Source: Planosporangium sp963837285
GTDB lineage: Bacteria; Actinomycetota; Actinomycetes; Mycobacteriales; Micromonosporaceae
Direction of reading: 5' to 3'
Length of the DNA stretch: 64,000 nucleotides
Assembly (NCBI GenBank): GCA_963837285.1
Contig: CAWIMS010000003.1
Coordinates: forward strand, 620,001 to 684,000
A program made the translations under genes and the position numbers. The notes under the pieces are model-generated. The model had not been told where the DNA came from. It saw only the letters and a program-made list of their open reading frames with translations, and did no database searches. This document shows, one piece after another, positions 52,980 through 61,391 of the stretch; the first letter of the stretch is position 1; each line of letters begins with the position of its first letter.

Positions 52980-53248
52980 TCGATGGGATCGTCGCCGCCC
53001 ACGAGGCCCGGCTGCACGGCTTGGATTCGTTGCTGCCGCGTCGTCACCCATTGCCCGAGCCGCTGTCCGGTGAGACGCCGATCGTGGTCGACGGCGGGGT
53101 CGGGTACGCGCGCCGGATCGCTGTCGACGTCGACAGTCCGGCGGCCGACTGGAGCGCGTTGGATGAGCACCGGCTCGGGTACCGTCCATTGTGGAGTTGG
53201 TGGGCGGTCGCTCCCGCATCGCGACTGCGGACCGGCGTGGTTAGGTGA
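52976..53248 (+). pseudogene. Truncated GNAT-like N-terminal fragment
   Basis: A 90-codon frame whose GTG overlaps the Hsp70-like stop (GTGA). It reads VIDGIVAAHEARLHGLDSLL, PIVVDGGVGYARRIAVDVDS and ADWSALDEHRLGYRPL, resembling the N-terminal domain of an actinobacterial GNAT protein of about 300 aa. The acetyl-CoA-binding domain is absent, and the last 15 codons overlap or abut the convergent GNAT gene. The original end was probably lost by a deletion near 53200. Confidence 0.5.
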
Positions 53249-53717
53249 GCGGCTGGGTGAGTGGCAGGCGCATGATGACCTCGCCGTTCACGTCGATCTC
53301 GCCGGTCGGCACGAACCCGAGCCTGGCGTAGAACCCGGCCGGACCGCCGTCGTCAGGCACGTAGCTGGTCAGCAGCTCGGCCGCGCCCTCGGCCCGGATA
53401 AGGTCCACGACCTGCCGCACCACGTCACCCCCGTAGCCGCGGCCCTGGTGGCGCTCGTCGATGAGCAGCTTCCACAGGAACCACGGCCCGATGATCTCCG
53501 GTGGCTGCGGTTCGACGTTCCAGCTCAGCATCACGAAGCCGACCGGCTCACCATCCGCGTAGACCGCCCGGTACCACGGATTGGCCTGTGGGTATTCGGC
53601 TGCCTCGCGCAGCGAGTCCGCCACCGAGTCGACGAACCGCTCCTGTCCGGCTGCCAGCCGCACCGCGAGGACGGCCGCGCGGTTGTCGTCGGTGATCTCG
53701 CGAAGGGTCACGGCCAC
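53241..53717 (-). CDS. GNAT family N-acetyltransferase
   Basis: A 158-residue acetyltransferase: VTLREITDDNRAAVLAVRLA, GFVMLSWNVEPQPPEIIGPW, LLIDERHQGRGYGGDVVRQV (acetyl-CoA P-loop QGRGYG) and GFYARLGFVPTGEIDVNGEV. The pattern fits spermine/spermidine-type GNATs (DxHxGxG lineage), but the acceptor is unknown. The GTG/ATG start at 53717 is just before the first strand. Nine bases separate its start from the stop of the upstream glycosyltransferase gene, so both are likely in one transcript. Confidence 0.83.
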   Translation of the reverse strand: MAVTLREITDDNRAAVLAVRLAAGQERFVDSVADSLREAAEYPQANPWYRAVYADGEPVGFVMLSWNVEPQPPEIIGPWFLWKLLIDERHQGRGYGGDVVRQVVDLIRAEGAAELLTSYVPDDGGPAGFYARLGFVPTGEIDVNGEVIMRLPLTQPLT

Positions 53718-53726
53718 GCCCGGAGC

Positions 53727-54884
53727 TTACGTCACGACGAGTGGCGCCTTCTCGGCCGCGAGCCGCTCCAGCAGGCCGACGGTGTACCCGGGCGCGGGCA
53801 TGGCGGCGATCTCGTCGCGTACCCGCCGCGCGGCCTGCCGGTAGCCGGGGTCGGTCAGCACGGCGCCGGCCGCCTCGCGGACCGATTCCGGGGTGGTCGC
53901 CACCGGGTCCAGCACCCGGGCCACGCCGAGGGCGGCGCACCGGTCACCGTTGTGTGGCTGGTCGGCGCCCATCGGGATGAGCACCGACGGCAGGCCGTGC
54001 GCGAGCGCGCCGATGACGCTGCCCGACCCGCCGTGCGAGACCACCGCCCGGCACCACGGCAGGACCTGGGCCTGCGGGATGTACCGCTCGATGTGGACAT
54101 GGGCGGGTTGCGGGCCGAACTCGGCGGGGTCGATGCGGTGCCCGACCGTGACGATCAGGTTGACCGGCAGGTCGGTCAGCCCGGCGAGCACCCGGCTGAA
54201 CAGGTCGCCGGATTCGGTGTTGAACACCGTGCCGAGGGTGAAGTACACGGTGTCCGGGCCGGCCCATGGCGGCGCGGGATCGCCCGGCGCGGCCGGGAGC
54301 AGCGGCCGGAACGGATGGGTCGTGGCGGGTGCCGGGAACGCCGGGTCGCGGTAGCTCACCGGGACCGGCGAGAGCACCAGGTACCGGCTGAGCATGGCCA
54401 GGTCGGGGTCTGCCGGCAGGCCGTGCTCGGCGCGCAGCTCGTGCAGCGGTTCGGCGATCACCTCGGGGCGGACGAACGATCCGGCGGCAGTGACCAGCAC
54501 CGTCGCGTACGGCAGGCCGAGCCGTTCGGCGGCGATCACGCTGCCGAAGTCGACCTCGTCGCAGACCACGACGTCCGGCCGCCAGTCGGCGCCCAACGCC
54601 AGCATCCGCTCGGCCCGGTCCCGCGCGATCCGCCGGGCGAAGCCCTCCCGCAGGTCGCGGTCTTCGCGCTGGGCGTCCAGCGGAAGCAGCGGGGTGCGGC
54701 CGGGCGGATCCTCGTGGGCACCGCCGGTGCTGACGAACGGGAACCCGGCCTGCTGCACCAGCTGGGCCATCGACTGCCGCCCGGCGACCGCGACGGTGTG
54801 GCCGGCCGCGACGCAGGCTCGGGCGACCGGAACCATCGGCTCGAAGTGTCCGTTGCCGCCGACGAAGGCGAAAAGTACGCGCAC
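53727..54884 (-). CDS. Glycosyltransferase, GT1 family (macrolide/UGT-like)
   Basis: A 385-residue GT-B protein with MRVLFAFVGGNGHFEPMVPV at the N-terminus and the donor motif RAVVSHGGSGSVIGALAHGL with MGADQPHNGDRCAALGVARV. This is the antibiotic/macrolide glycosyltransferase group. Sugar donor and acceptor are unknown. The GNAT gene downstream lies nine bases away; a sugar- or drug-modification operon is plausible. It is the second GT1 enzyme in the window; the two share fold motifs but differ clearly in sequence. Confidence 0.85.
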   Translation of the reverse strand: MRVLFAFVGGNGHFEPMVPVARACVAAGHTVAVAGRQSMAQLVQQAGFPFVSTGGAHEDPPGRTPLLPLDAQREDRDLREGFARRIARDRAERMLALGADWRPDVVVCDEVDFGSVIAAERLGLPYATVLVTAAGSFVRPEVIAEPLHELRAEHGLPADPDLAMLSRYLVLSPVPVSYRDPAFPAPATTHPFRPLLPAAPGDPAPPWAGPDTVYFTLGTVFNTESGDLFSRVLAGLTDLPVNLIVTVGHRIDPAEFGPQPAHVHIERYIPQAQVLPWCRAVVSHGGSGSVIGALAHGLPSVLIPMGADQPHNGDRCAALGVARVLDPVATTPESVREAAGAVLTDPGYRQAARRVRDEIAAMPAPGYTVGLLERLAAEKAPLVVT

Positions 54885-54974
54885 CGGCCCAACCTAGCCA
54901 GCCGCTCCCCCGGGCTCACCTCAATTGAGCCGGCAGCTCGACCGGCAACGGGACCAGCCAGTAGGTTCGACGCG

Positions 54975-56073
54975 ATGAGCGAGCAAGGCGAACAGACCCG
55001 CCCGTGCGCCCACTGTGGACGGCCGGTCCCGCAGCGGGGCAGCGCCGGCCGGCCGTTCCGGTACTGCCGCGACAACGACGGCGCCTGCCAGTCGGCCGCC
55101 CGCGCGGCCCGGATGCGCCAGCGCAACTCCCCCGGCCTGACCGGTCAGGTCGCCCGCGCGTTCGAGGTGGTGGACCGGCTCGAACAGGTCACCGAGACGC
55201 TCGCCGCGGCGCTGCACGCGGAGATGTCGCCGGCCGGGGTGGAGCGGCAGGTGGCCGCGGTCCGCGCCGAAGCGGCCACGGCGGTCGCCGCCGCGCACGC
55301 CGAGCGGGACGAGGCGCGATCGGCGGCGTCGGAGGCGCGCGGCCAGGTGCATGCCGCGCGGGCCGAAACCGACGCCGCGCGGGCCGACGTCGACGCGGCG
55401 CGGGCCGAAACCGACGCGGCCCGGGTGGCGGCTGAGGCGGCCCGGGCCGAGGTGCTCCAGGCTCGCCGGGACGCCGAGGAGGCGGTCACCGCGGCCCGCA
55501 AGGACGCGGAACTGCACGCCGAGCGGCGCACCGAGGCGGCCGAAGCCGCCGCCCGGCTGCGCTCCGAGCAGGCGATCGCCGCCGCCCGGGCCGAGGCGGC
55601 CGACACGGTCACCGTGGCCCGCGCCGCGAGCGCCGAGGCTGTCGCCGTGGCCCGGGCCGAGGCGGCGGACGCCCGCCGGGCCGCGGCCGACGCCGACCGG
55701 TCGGCGGACACCGCCCGGGCCACGGCGGAACGGGCGCACCGCGGCCGCCCGGCAGGCCCTCGCGGAGCGCGACCGGGCGTTGCGCGAGGCGGCGGCCGCC
55801 GACGCGCTGCGCGCGGAGGCGCACCGCGAACGGGACGCCGCCCGCGAGCAGGCCGCCGCGGCGGCCCGGGACCGGGACGAGACCGGGCGCCGGCTCGCCG
55901 CGTTGACCGGGGATCTGGCCAGCGCACAGGCCCGTGCGGAAGATCTCCAGGGGCGGTTGCGGGCCGTCGAGCAGGAGCGGGACACGGTACGCGCGGAGCT
56001 GTCCGCCGCCCAGGCACAGGTGTCCCGGCTGGGTGAACAGGTGGCGAATCTCGCCGCAACGCTTACCGCGTGA
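54975..56073 (+). pseudogene. Zinc-finger plus coiled-coil protein, one frameshift
   Basis: The N-terminus carries a small zinc finger (CAHCGRPVPQRGSAG, then FRYCRDNDGAC) followed by a long Ala/Arg/Glu coiled coil with short tandem units (ARAETDAARAD). At about 55735-55745 the coiled coil continues in the next frame (AARQALAERDRALREAAAAD through RLGEQVANLAATLTA). Joined, the protein is about 365 aa. One extra C in GGGCGCACCGCGG explains the shift, so error is possible. Related proteins occur widely in streptomycetes without known function. Confidence 0.75.
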
Positions 56074-56090
56074 CGCTGCGTGCCAGCGTC
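56072..56090 (+). terminator. Short hairpin after the coiled-coil gene
   Basis: GACGCTG (56072-56078) pairs with CAGCGTC (56084-56090) around a 5-base loop at the stop codon. It is a weak terminator candidate with no T run. Confidence 0.35.
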
Positions 56091-56180
56091 GTGGCGCGTA
56101 CGATTCGCCGCCACGCGTATTTGACGGGTAAAATAGCGTAACTAACTTGCCCGGGCGGTGACCTTACATACCCTCAGCTC

Positions 56181-56208
56181 GGGAATCGGCCAAGCTACCC
56201 GCGTCGTT
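56181..56208 (+). promoter_or_regulatory. SigR/SigH-type promoter of rbpA
   Basis: GGGAAT (56181-56186) and CGTT (56205-56208) have the spacing of thiol-stress promoters (GGGAAT-N18-CGTT), about 40 bases before the rbpA start. In Streptomyces rbpA is a SigR target, so this agrees with known regulation. Another promoter-like stretch (TTGACG at 56121-56126, TAAAAT at 56129) lies upstream. Confidence 0.6.
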
Positions 56209-56250
56209 GCACATACGAACCGCACACTACCCGAAGGGGAAGATCCGATC

Positions 56251-56595
56251 ATGGGCGAGCGCATGTTGCGCGGAAGCCGCCTCGGAGCCGTCAGCTACGA
56301 GTCCGACCGCAATACCGAGCTGGCGCCGCGACAGACCCGCGAGTATCTGTGCGCCAAGGGTCATCAGTTCGAGGTGCCCTTCGCCGTCGACGCCGAGGTC
56401 CCGATGACCTGGGAGTGCAAGTTCGACGGCAGCGTCGCACGGCTCGTCGACGGTAGCGAGCCGGAGCAGAAGCGCGCCAAGCCACCGCGTACCCACTGGG
56501 ACATGCTGCTGGAGCGGCGCTCGATCGCCGAGCTCGAAGACATCCTGGCCGAGCGGCTCGAAGAGGTCCGCACCCGCCGCGGCCGTTCCGCCTGA
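56251..56595 (+). CDS. rbpA: RNA polymerase-binding protein RbpA
   Basis: A 114-residue actinobacterial transcription factor that binds RNA polymerase and the principal sigma factor and promotes open-complex formation. The characteristic sequence is clear: MGERMLRGSRLGAVSYESDR, TREYLCAKGHQFEVPFAVDA, VPMTWECKFDGSVARLVDGS and the sigma-interaction helix RTHWDMLLERRSIAELEDIL. The start at 56251 is the conserved one; in-frame codons upstream are leader sequence. It has a SigR-like promoter and a strong terminator, so it is monocistronic. Confidence 0.96.
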   Translation: MGERMLRGSRLGAVSYESDRNTELAPRQTREYLCAKGHQFEVPFAVDAEVPMTWECKFDGSVARLVDGSEPEQKRAKPPRTHWDMLLERRSIAELEDILAERLEEVRTRRGRSA

Positions 56596-56610
56596 CCCCA
56601 TCTCGACAGT

Positions 56611-56641
56611 CAGCCGCCCCGACGCCATGTCGGGGCGGCTG
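56611..56641 (+). terminator. rbpA terminator
   Basis: A perfect 13-bp stem (56611-56623 with 56629-56641) with a 5-base loop is followed by TTCGTT. It lies 15 bases after the rbpA stop and also before the stop of the convergent oxidoreductase gene. Confidence 0.85.
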
Positions 56642-56660
56642 TTCGTTGGCCCCTCGCCGA

Positions 56661-57317
56661 TCAGGTGGCCATCCCGACGACCTGCTTGATCGTTTCGGGT
56701 CGGCCTACCGACTGGAGCATCAAGTGGGCGACATCGGCTCGGGACACCTTCCAGCCGCCGGGGATGTTACGGCCGTACGCGGTCCGGTACACGCCGGTCA
56801 GCGGCCCGTCGGTCAGCCGGGGCGGCCGGACGATCGTCCAGTCCAGGCCGCTGTCGCGGACGAGGTCCTCCATCACGGCGAGATCGGCGTAGTGCGCACG
56901 GAACAGGGTCTTCGCGACGTGGCTGAACAGGTGCCGCATGAAGAACCCGTCACCCGGGTCGTGTCGGGGCGGCTCGGGGTGACCCGGCGACGGCACGGTG
57001 CCGATCGGCGCCGCGCTGACCACGATGAGGCGGCGTGCCCCGGTGGCCTGCATCGCCTTGATGAGCGCGCGGGTGCCCCGGCTGGCGATCCCGGCCTCGG
57101 CGCTCGACCGTGGCCCGAGGCCGGACAGGACCGCGTCCGCGCCGTCGACCGCGGCCGGGTCGACGCCGACAGCAAGATCGGCGACGACCGCCGGTACCGG
57201 CTGGGACAGCTTGTCCGGGTTGCGGACCACGGCGGTGACCTCGTGGCCGGCGGCGACGGCCTGGTCGAGCACGTGCCGGCCGATGCCGCCGGTGGCGGCG
57301 ACGATCGTGAGCTTCAT
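56661..57317 (-). CDS. NAD(P)H-binding oxidoreductase (atypical SDR/NmrA-like)
   Basis: A 218-residue protein with an N-terminal Rossmann motif (KLTIVAATGGIGRHVLDQAV) and the typical strand VRPPRLTDGPLTGVYRT. The second glycine pattern ATGGIG matches NAD(P)-binding quinone-reductase-like proteins. The start at 57317 follows AAGGAGAA. It is divergent from the MarR gene, a standard arrangement in which MarR represses the oxidoreductase until an inducing compound appears. Substrate unknown; quinone or aldehyde detoxification is plausible. Confidence 0.83.
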   Translation of the reverse strand: MKLTIVAATGGIGRHVLDQAVAAGHEVTAVVRNPDKLSQPVPAVVADLAVGVDPAAVDGADAVLSGLGPRSSAEAGIASRGTRALIKAMQATGARRLIVVSAAPIGTVPSPGHPEPPRHDPGDGFFMRHLFSHVAKTLFRAHYADLAVMEDLVRDSGLDWTIVRPPRLTDGPLTGVYRTAYGRNIPGGWKVSRADVAHLMLQSVGRPETIKQVVGMAT

Positions 57318-57345
57318 GGGTTTCTCCTTGCCGATCACCGGTTAT

Positions 57346-57388
57346 CCTGTCTCCTGAAAGCCATACAACATGGAGACCATATCGTATG
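57346..57388. promoter_or_regulatory. Shared promoter/operator region of MarR and oxidoreductase
   Basis: The 68-base divergent gap (57318-57385) holds inverted copies GTCTCC (57349-57354) and GGAGAC (57372-57377), and CATAC...GTATG (57362-57366 and 57384-57388). This short, AT-rich spacer suits a MarR operator. Confidence 0.4.
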
Positions 57389-57883
57389 AGTTCCATAGTA
57401 TCTCGGGGCGCGGCGGACTCCCGCCAGCGGCGGCGGCTGACGACGGCGATCAAGGACGCGCTGCGTGACCTGCGCAGCCAGCTGTCCCTGCTCAACCATC
57501 AGGTCGGCGCCCGGGTCGAGCTCAAGGATGTCGACCTGGACTGCCTGGAGATCATCGGCCGGTACGGGCCGATGAGCCCGAGCACGCTGGCCCGGCGCGC
57601 CGGCCTGCACCCGGCGACCCTCACCGGCATCATCGACCGGCTCCAGCGGGGCGGCTGGGTGGTCCGGGAACGTGACCCGGACGCGGCCGACCGCCGGGCG
57701 GTGGCCGTCCGGGCGCTGCGCGACCGCAACGCGGAGATTTTCCGGCTGTACGCCGGCATGAACGGCTCGATGGACGAGATCTGCGCCGGCTACAGCGACG
57801 CCGAGCTGCACCTGATCGCGGATTTTCTGCGGCGTACCACCAGCGCGGGCCGGGACGCCACCGAGGACCTGGCCAAGGACTGA
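57386..57883 (+). CDS. MarR-family transcriptional regulator
   Basis: A 165-residue winged-helix protein: LKDVDLDCLEIIGRYGPMSP, the recognition helix MSPSTLARRAGLHPATLTGI and the wing RERDPDAADRRAVAVRAL. This is the canonical MarR layout with the DxR motif in the wing (DPDAADRR). It is divergent from an NAD(P)H-binding oxidoreductase gene and very likely represses it and itself. It ends one base before the convergent fxsA stop. Confidence 0.88.
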   Translation: MSSIVSRGAADSRQRRRLTTAIKDALRDLRSQLSLLNHQVGARVELKDVDLDCLEIIGRYGPMSPSTLARRAGLHPATLTGIIDRLQRGGWVVRERDPDAADRRAVAVRALRDRNAEIFRLYAGMNGSMDEICAGYSDAELHLIADFLRRTTSAGRDATEDLAKD

Positions 57884-57884
57884 C

Positions 57885-58406
57885 TCAGGGTTTGTCGATG
57901 ATCTCGCCTTCGATGGCGGGTGGTGGCCCGGACCGGGGTGGTTCGGGTTCCGCCATCGGCTCGGTTGTCGGGCCGCCGGCCCGGCCGCGGCGTACCCGGA
58001 CCCGGCGCGGCCCGAACAGGTTGCCGGCCACCGCCGACGAGGTGCGCCGCTCCACCGAGCGTTCGAGCCGGTCCCGGGCGTACCAGCGCAGCGGCGGCAC
58101 CAGCAGCGCCGCGCCCACGACGGCGCTGACGAACCCGGGCACCGCCAGCAGCAGCGCGGCGATGAGGCCGACCAGCCCGTCGGTGACCTGCCGGCCGGGC
58201 GGGTTGCCGGCCTCGGCCGCGGCCCGGAACCGCCGCCATGCCCGGATCCCCTGCCGGGGCACCAGCCAGCCGCCGATCACACACAGCGCGAGCAGCGCGG
58301 CGAGCGCCCACGGCAGGCCGACCAGCTTGACGACCCCGATGAACACGGCGACCTCGACCGCCACCACGACGATGGCGGCGAGACCGACGAGCGCGACCGG
58401 ACGCAC
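57885..58406 (-). CDS. fxsA: FxsA family membrane protein
   Basis: A 173-residue protein with four hydrophobic segments and the FxsA signature (VEVAVFIGVVKLVGLPWALA, GNPPGRQVTDGLVGLIAALL, VPGFVSAVVGAALLVPPLRW). E. coli FxsA affects exclusion of phage T7 by F plasmid, but the general function is unclear. The C-terminal tail of about 55 residues is Pro/Arg-rich. It lies 12 bases after ppm1 on the same strand and ends the lnt-ppm1-fxsA group. Confidence 0.87.
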   Translation of the reverse strand: MRPVALVGLAAIVVVAVEVAVFIGVVKLVGLPWALAALLALCVIGGWLVPRQGIRAWRRFRAAAEAGNPPGRQVTDGLVGLIAALLLAVPGFVSAVVGAALLVPPLRWYARDRLERSVERRTSSAVAGNLFGPRRVRVRRGRAGGPTTEPMAEPEPPRSGPPPAIEGEIIDKP

Positions 58407-58418
58407 GTTACCGACCGA

Positions 58419-59225
58419 TCACGCGGCGGACGGCTTCTTGGTGCCGCCCAGCGCCTTCTTGATCGCGGCCACCCGGGCCTGGGTGCCCCACACGGCGACC
58501 CGCCAGAACGCCTCGCGGACGATGCTGGAGTCCATCTTGCTCGCGCCGCGCTCCCGCTCGGTGAACGTGATCGGCACCTCGACGATCCGGAAGCCGCTGC
58601 GGTACGAGCGCCAGCCGAGGTCGATCTGGAAGCAGTAGCCCTGCGACTGCACCGAGTCGACCTCGATCTTGTCGAGCACCGGCATCCGGTACACCCGGTA
58701 GCCGGCGGTCGCGTCGCGCAGCGGCAGGCCGAGCGCCAGCCGGGTGTACAGCGACGCGCCGCGCGAGAGCAGCAGCCGGCGCGCCGGCCAGTTGAGCGTC
58801 TTCCCGCCGCGCACCCATCGGGAGCCGATCACCACGTCGGCGTCGCGGGCGGCGTCGAGCAGCTGGGGCAGCTCCTCCGGCGCGTGCGAGCCGTCGGCGT
58901 CCATCTCGACGACCGCGTCGTAGCCCCGCTCCCGCGCCCAGGCGAACCCGGCGATGTAGGCCGCGCCGAGGCCCTGCTTGCCGGGGCGGTGCAGCACGTG
59001 GATCTGGCTGTCGGCGGCCGACAGCTCGTCGGCGATCGCGCCGGTGCCGTCCGGGCTGTTGTCGTCGGCGATCAGGATGTCGACCGCCGGTGCGGCCTTG
59101 CGCACCCGGTCGACGATCACCCGGATGTTGTCGGACTCGTTGTAGGTGGGGATCACGACAAGCACGCGGCCGACGCCGGGGTAGCCCTCGGCCGAGGTCT
59201 CCGGTGTGTTGGTGCTCTCGCTCAC
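58419..59225 (-). CDS. ppm1: Polyprenol monophosphomannose synthase
   Basis: A 268-residue GT2 enzyme that makes polyprenyl-phosphate-mannose for lipoglycans and protein mannosylation. Motifs: GRVLVVIPTYNESDNIRVIV, DDNSPDGTGAI, the metal-binding VVEMDADGSHAPEEL and the acceptor loop FTERERGASKMDSSIV. It faces the cytoplasm; no transmembrane domain is present. In mycobacteria Ppm1 is fused to Lnt. Here the two are separate but overlapping genes (ATGA), an intermediate arrangement. It follows lnt directly. Confidence 0.92.
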   Translation of the reverse strand: MSESTNTPETSAEGYPGVGRVLVVIPTYNESDNIRVIVDRVRKAAPAVDILIADDNSPDGTGAIADELSAADSQIHVLHRPGKQGLGAAYIAGFAWARERGYDAVVEMDADGSHAPEELPQLLDAARDADVVIGSRWVRGGKTLNWPARRLLLSRGASLYTRLALGLPLRDATAGYRVYRMPVLDKIEVDSVQSQGYCFQIDLGWRSYRSGFRIVEVPITFTERERGASKMDSSIVREAFWRVAVWGTQARVAAIKKALGGTKKPSAA

Positions 59226-60880
59226 GCGTTCCCCTCACTATGCAGGTCGTCGGCTACCAAGGCCGACCGTCGTATCCGGCCAGAAAGCGCCGCGCCCACC
59301 AGCGCGGCGAGGGCGACAGCCAGGAGAAGGTACTCCGGCCCGGCGCCCAGTGCGGTTGCCAGGGTACGGGTTGCGCTCAGGCGAACCGCGCGCACCTCCG
59401 CCGCCGGGGTATTGAACGTGGTCTCGGCATGTACCCGGCCGTCGGCGGTGACAAACCCCGATCGGCCGACGGTGGAGACCATCAGCGCGTTCCGGCCGTG
59501 CTCGACCGCCCGTAGCCGAACCATGGCCATCTGCTGCCCGGCTTCGTCGTCATCGAACGTCGCGTTGTTGGTCTGTGTGACGATCAACTGCCCGCCGCCG
59601 GTCACGGTGTCGCGGACGATGTCGTCGTAGGCGACCTCGAAGCAGATCACGTCGCCGACCGTGGCCGGGCCGACCCGCAGGACACCGGGCTTGTCGCCGG
59701 CGACGAAGTCGTTGCGGATCAGGTCGACCTTGGTGGTGACCTCGCGGGCGAGGGAACGCAACGGCACGTACTCCGCGAACGGTACCGGGTGCCGCTTCAC
59801 GTACGTCTCGACCAGGCCCTTGTCGGGGTCCCACACCAGGCCGACGTTGCGGATCCCGTCGCCGGGCCCCCACAGCAGCGAGCCGACCAGGATCGGGGCG
59901 TGGATGGTCCGGGCCGCCCCGGTGATCAGGTCGCCGGCGGACGGGTCGTCGACCGGGTCGACGTCGCTGGCGTTCTCCGGCCACACCACCAGGTCGGGCT
60001 GCGCCACCTGGCCGGCGGCGACCCGGCGGGCCAGGTCCTCGGTACCGGCGACGTGGTTGTGCAGGACCTGTTCGCGCTGGGCGTTGAAGTCCAGCCCGAG
60101 CCGGGGCACGTTCCCCTGCACAAACGCCACCTGCACCACCCGGCCGCCGGGTGCACCGGTGGGGACCAACGCTGCCCCACCCACCACGACAACGACGCCT
60201 GCCAAGCTCCCCACGACGCCCCATACCGTCGATCTTGGAGTTGTGCGGGCGGCGGCGAGCAGACAGGTTCCCGCTAGCAGGCCGCCGGCCAGGGCCACGC
60301 CGAACGTGACCAGGGGCGCACCGCCGACCGCGGCCAGCCGTAGCAGCGGCGAGTCCTCCTGGCTGAACGCGAGCCGCGCCCACGGGAAGCCGCCGAAGGG
60401 GGTACGGTCGCGCAGCGCCTCCTGCGCCACCCACAGCACCCCGGTGACCGGGCCGGCCAGCAGCGGCCAGCGCGTCGCGAGCCGGCTCGTGTACGCGAGC
60501 CCGCCGCCGAGCAGCGCGAGGTACGCGGCCTGCGAGCCGGACAGCAGCAGCCACGGCAGCCAGCCGGCCTGGGTGTTGGTCCAGTGCAGCAGCGGGGTGA
60601 AGAACACCGCCCCGGTCAGCGCGCCCAGGCCCAGGCCGGCCCGGACCCGCCGGCGGTGCGTGGTGAGGGTGAGCAGCGCCACACTGACCGGGGCGATCCA
60701 CCACAGCCCGTACGGCGGGAACGCGGCGATGAGCGCCACGCCGGCCAGGATCGCCGCGAGGACGGGCACCGCGAACGAAGGCACCCGCCGCCGGCGCCGC
60801 TGGGCCTTCGGCCGATCCTCGTGCTGGGCGCCGGGATGCGGCGCGTCGGCCGGGGCCGGGTCCATGCCTACCGCCGTCAC
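59222..60880 (-). CDS. lnt: Apolipoprotein N-acyltransferase
   Basis: A 552-residue integral membrane enzyme that adds the third acyl chain to lipoproteins. About six hydrophobic segments precede the nitrilase-like domain. The catalytic triad is visible: glutamate in DLVVWPENASDVD, lysine in YVKRHPVPFAEYVP and cysteine in VGDVICFEVAYDD. The N-terminal 40 residues are basic and Pro-rich. The start could be the ATG five codons downstream. It lies upstream of ppm1 with ATGA overlap. The region before it carries no promoter I can identify. Confidence 0.92.
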   Translation of the reverse strand: MTAVGMDPAPADAPHPGAQHEDRPKAQRRRRRVPSFAVPVLAAILAGVALIAAFPPYGLWWIAPVSVALLTLTTHRRRVRAGLGLGALTGAVFFTPLLHWTNTQAGWLPWLLLSGSQAAYLALLGGGLAYTSRLATRWPLLAGPVTGVLWVAQEALRDRTPFGGFPWARLAFSQEDSPLLRLAAVGGAPLVTFGVALAGGLLAGTCLLAAARTTPRSTVWGVVGSLAGVVVVVGGAALVPTGAPGGRVVQVAFVQGNVPRLGLDFNAQREQVLHNHVAGTEDLARRVAAGQVAQPDLVVWPENASDVDPVDDPSAGDLITGAARTIHAPILVGSLLWGPGDGIRNVGLVWDPDKGLVETYVKRHPVPFAEYVPLRSLAREVTTKVDLIRNDFVAGDKPGVLRVGPATVGDVICFEVAYDDIVRDTVTGGGQLIVTQTNNATFDDDEAGQQMAMVRLRAVEHGRNALMVSTVGRSGFVTADGRVHAETTFNTPAAEVRAVRLSATRTLATALGAGPEYLLLAVALAALVGAALSGRIRRSALVADDLHSEGNA

Positions 60881-61391
60881 GCACGCCTCTCTCGATAGGT
60901 GGGCAAAGCCTGCGATTCAGCGTGCCATTCTGCCCGCGACGGCTGGGAAGTTGCTGTGAAGATCGGGGAAGTTGCTGTGAAGATCGGGCCGGTGTTGGCC
61001 CGGAGAACGGAATCGGGGCGCGGCCGTCAGCCGCGCCCCGCGCTCCCAGGCCCTTCCCGGCCGGTGTGGCAGTGTGCCCGAGCACGACCTTCGTTCCGGC
61101 CGGAGACGAGCTGGCTGCCCGCATCTGGTCGTTGTCTACTGGCCGCGCGTAACCCCCTGCCCGTACACCGGAGCGCGACCGGTTCGCGCCGCCCCGCCGA
61201 CCCCCGCCCACTGGACCTGGCCCACGAAGTGCCGGGTGGCGCTCAACGTACGGCCAGCGAACGAAGGGGCAAAGCGAACAGCAGTCGCATCCCGAAGTAG
61301 GACTCAAAGACGGTACGCGACGAACCCCCGCCGCTGTCAACCGATCGGGCGTGGATGCCCCGACCGGGCCGGCGTGTCGCGTCGGGCGTGT
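60881..61391. other. Intergenic region with a 21-bp tandem repeat
   Basis: About 510 bases between the lnt start and the MutL stop. A 21-base unit (GGGAAGTTGCTGTGAAGATC plus G) occurs twice in tandem at 60945-60986. Elsewhere no protein, RNA or clear hairpin is recognised; the open frames have random content. The lnt promoter should lie near 60890-60940. Confidence 0.55.

Noticed and set aside
52983..54974. Plus-strand extension of the coiled-coil protein
   Set aside because: It is antisense to the GNAT and glycosyltransferase genes; the zinc finger begins at the ATG at 54975.
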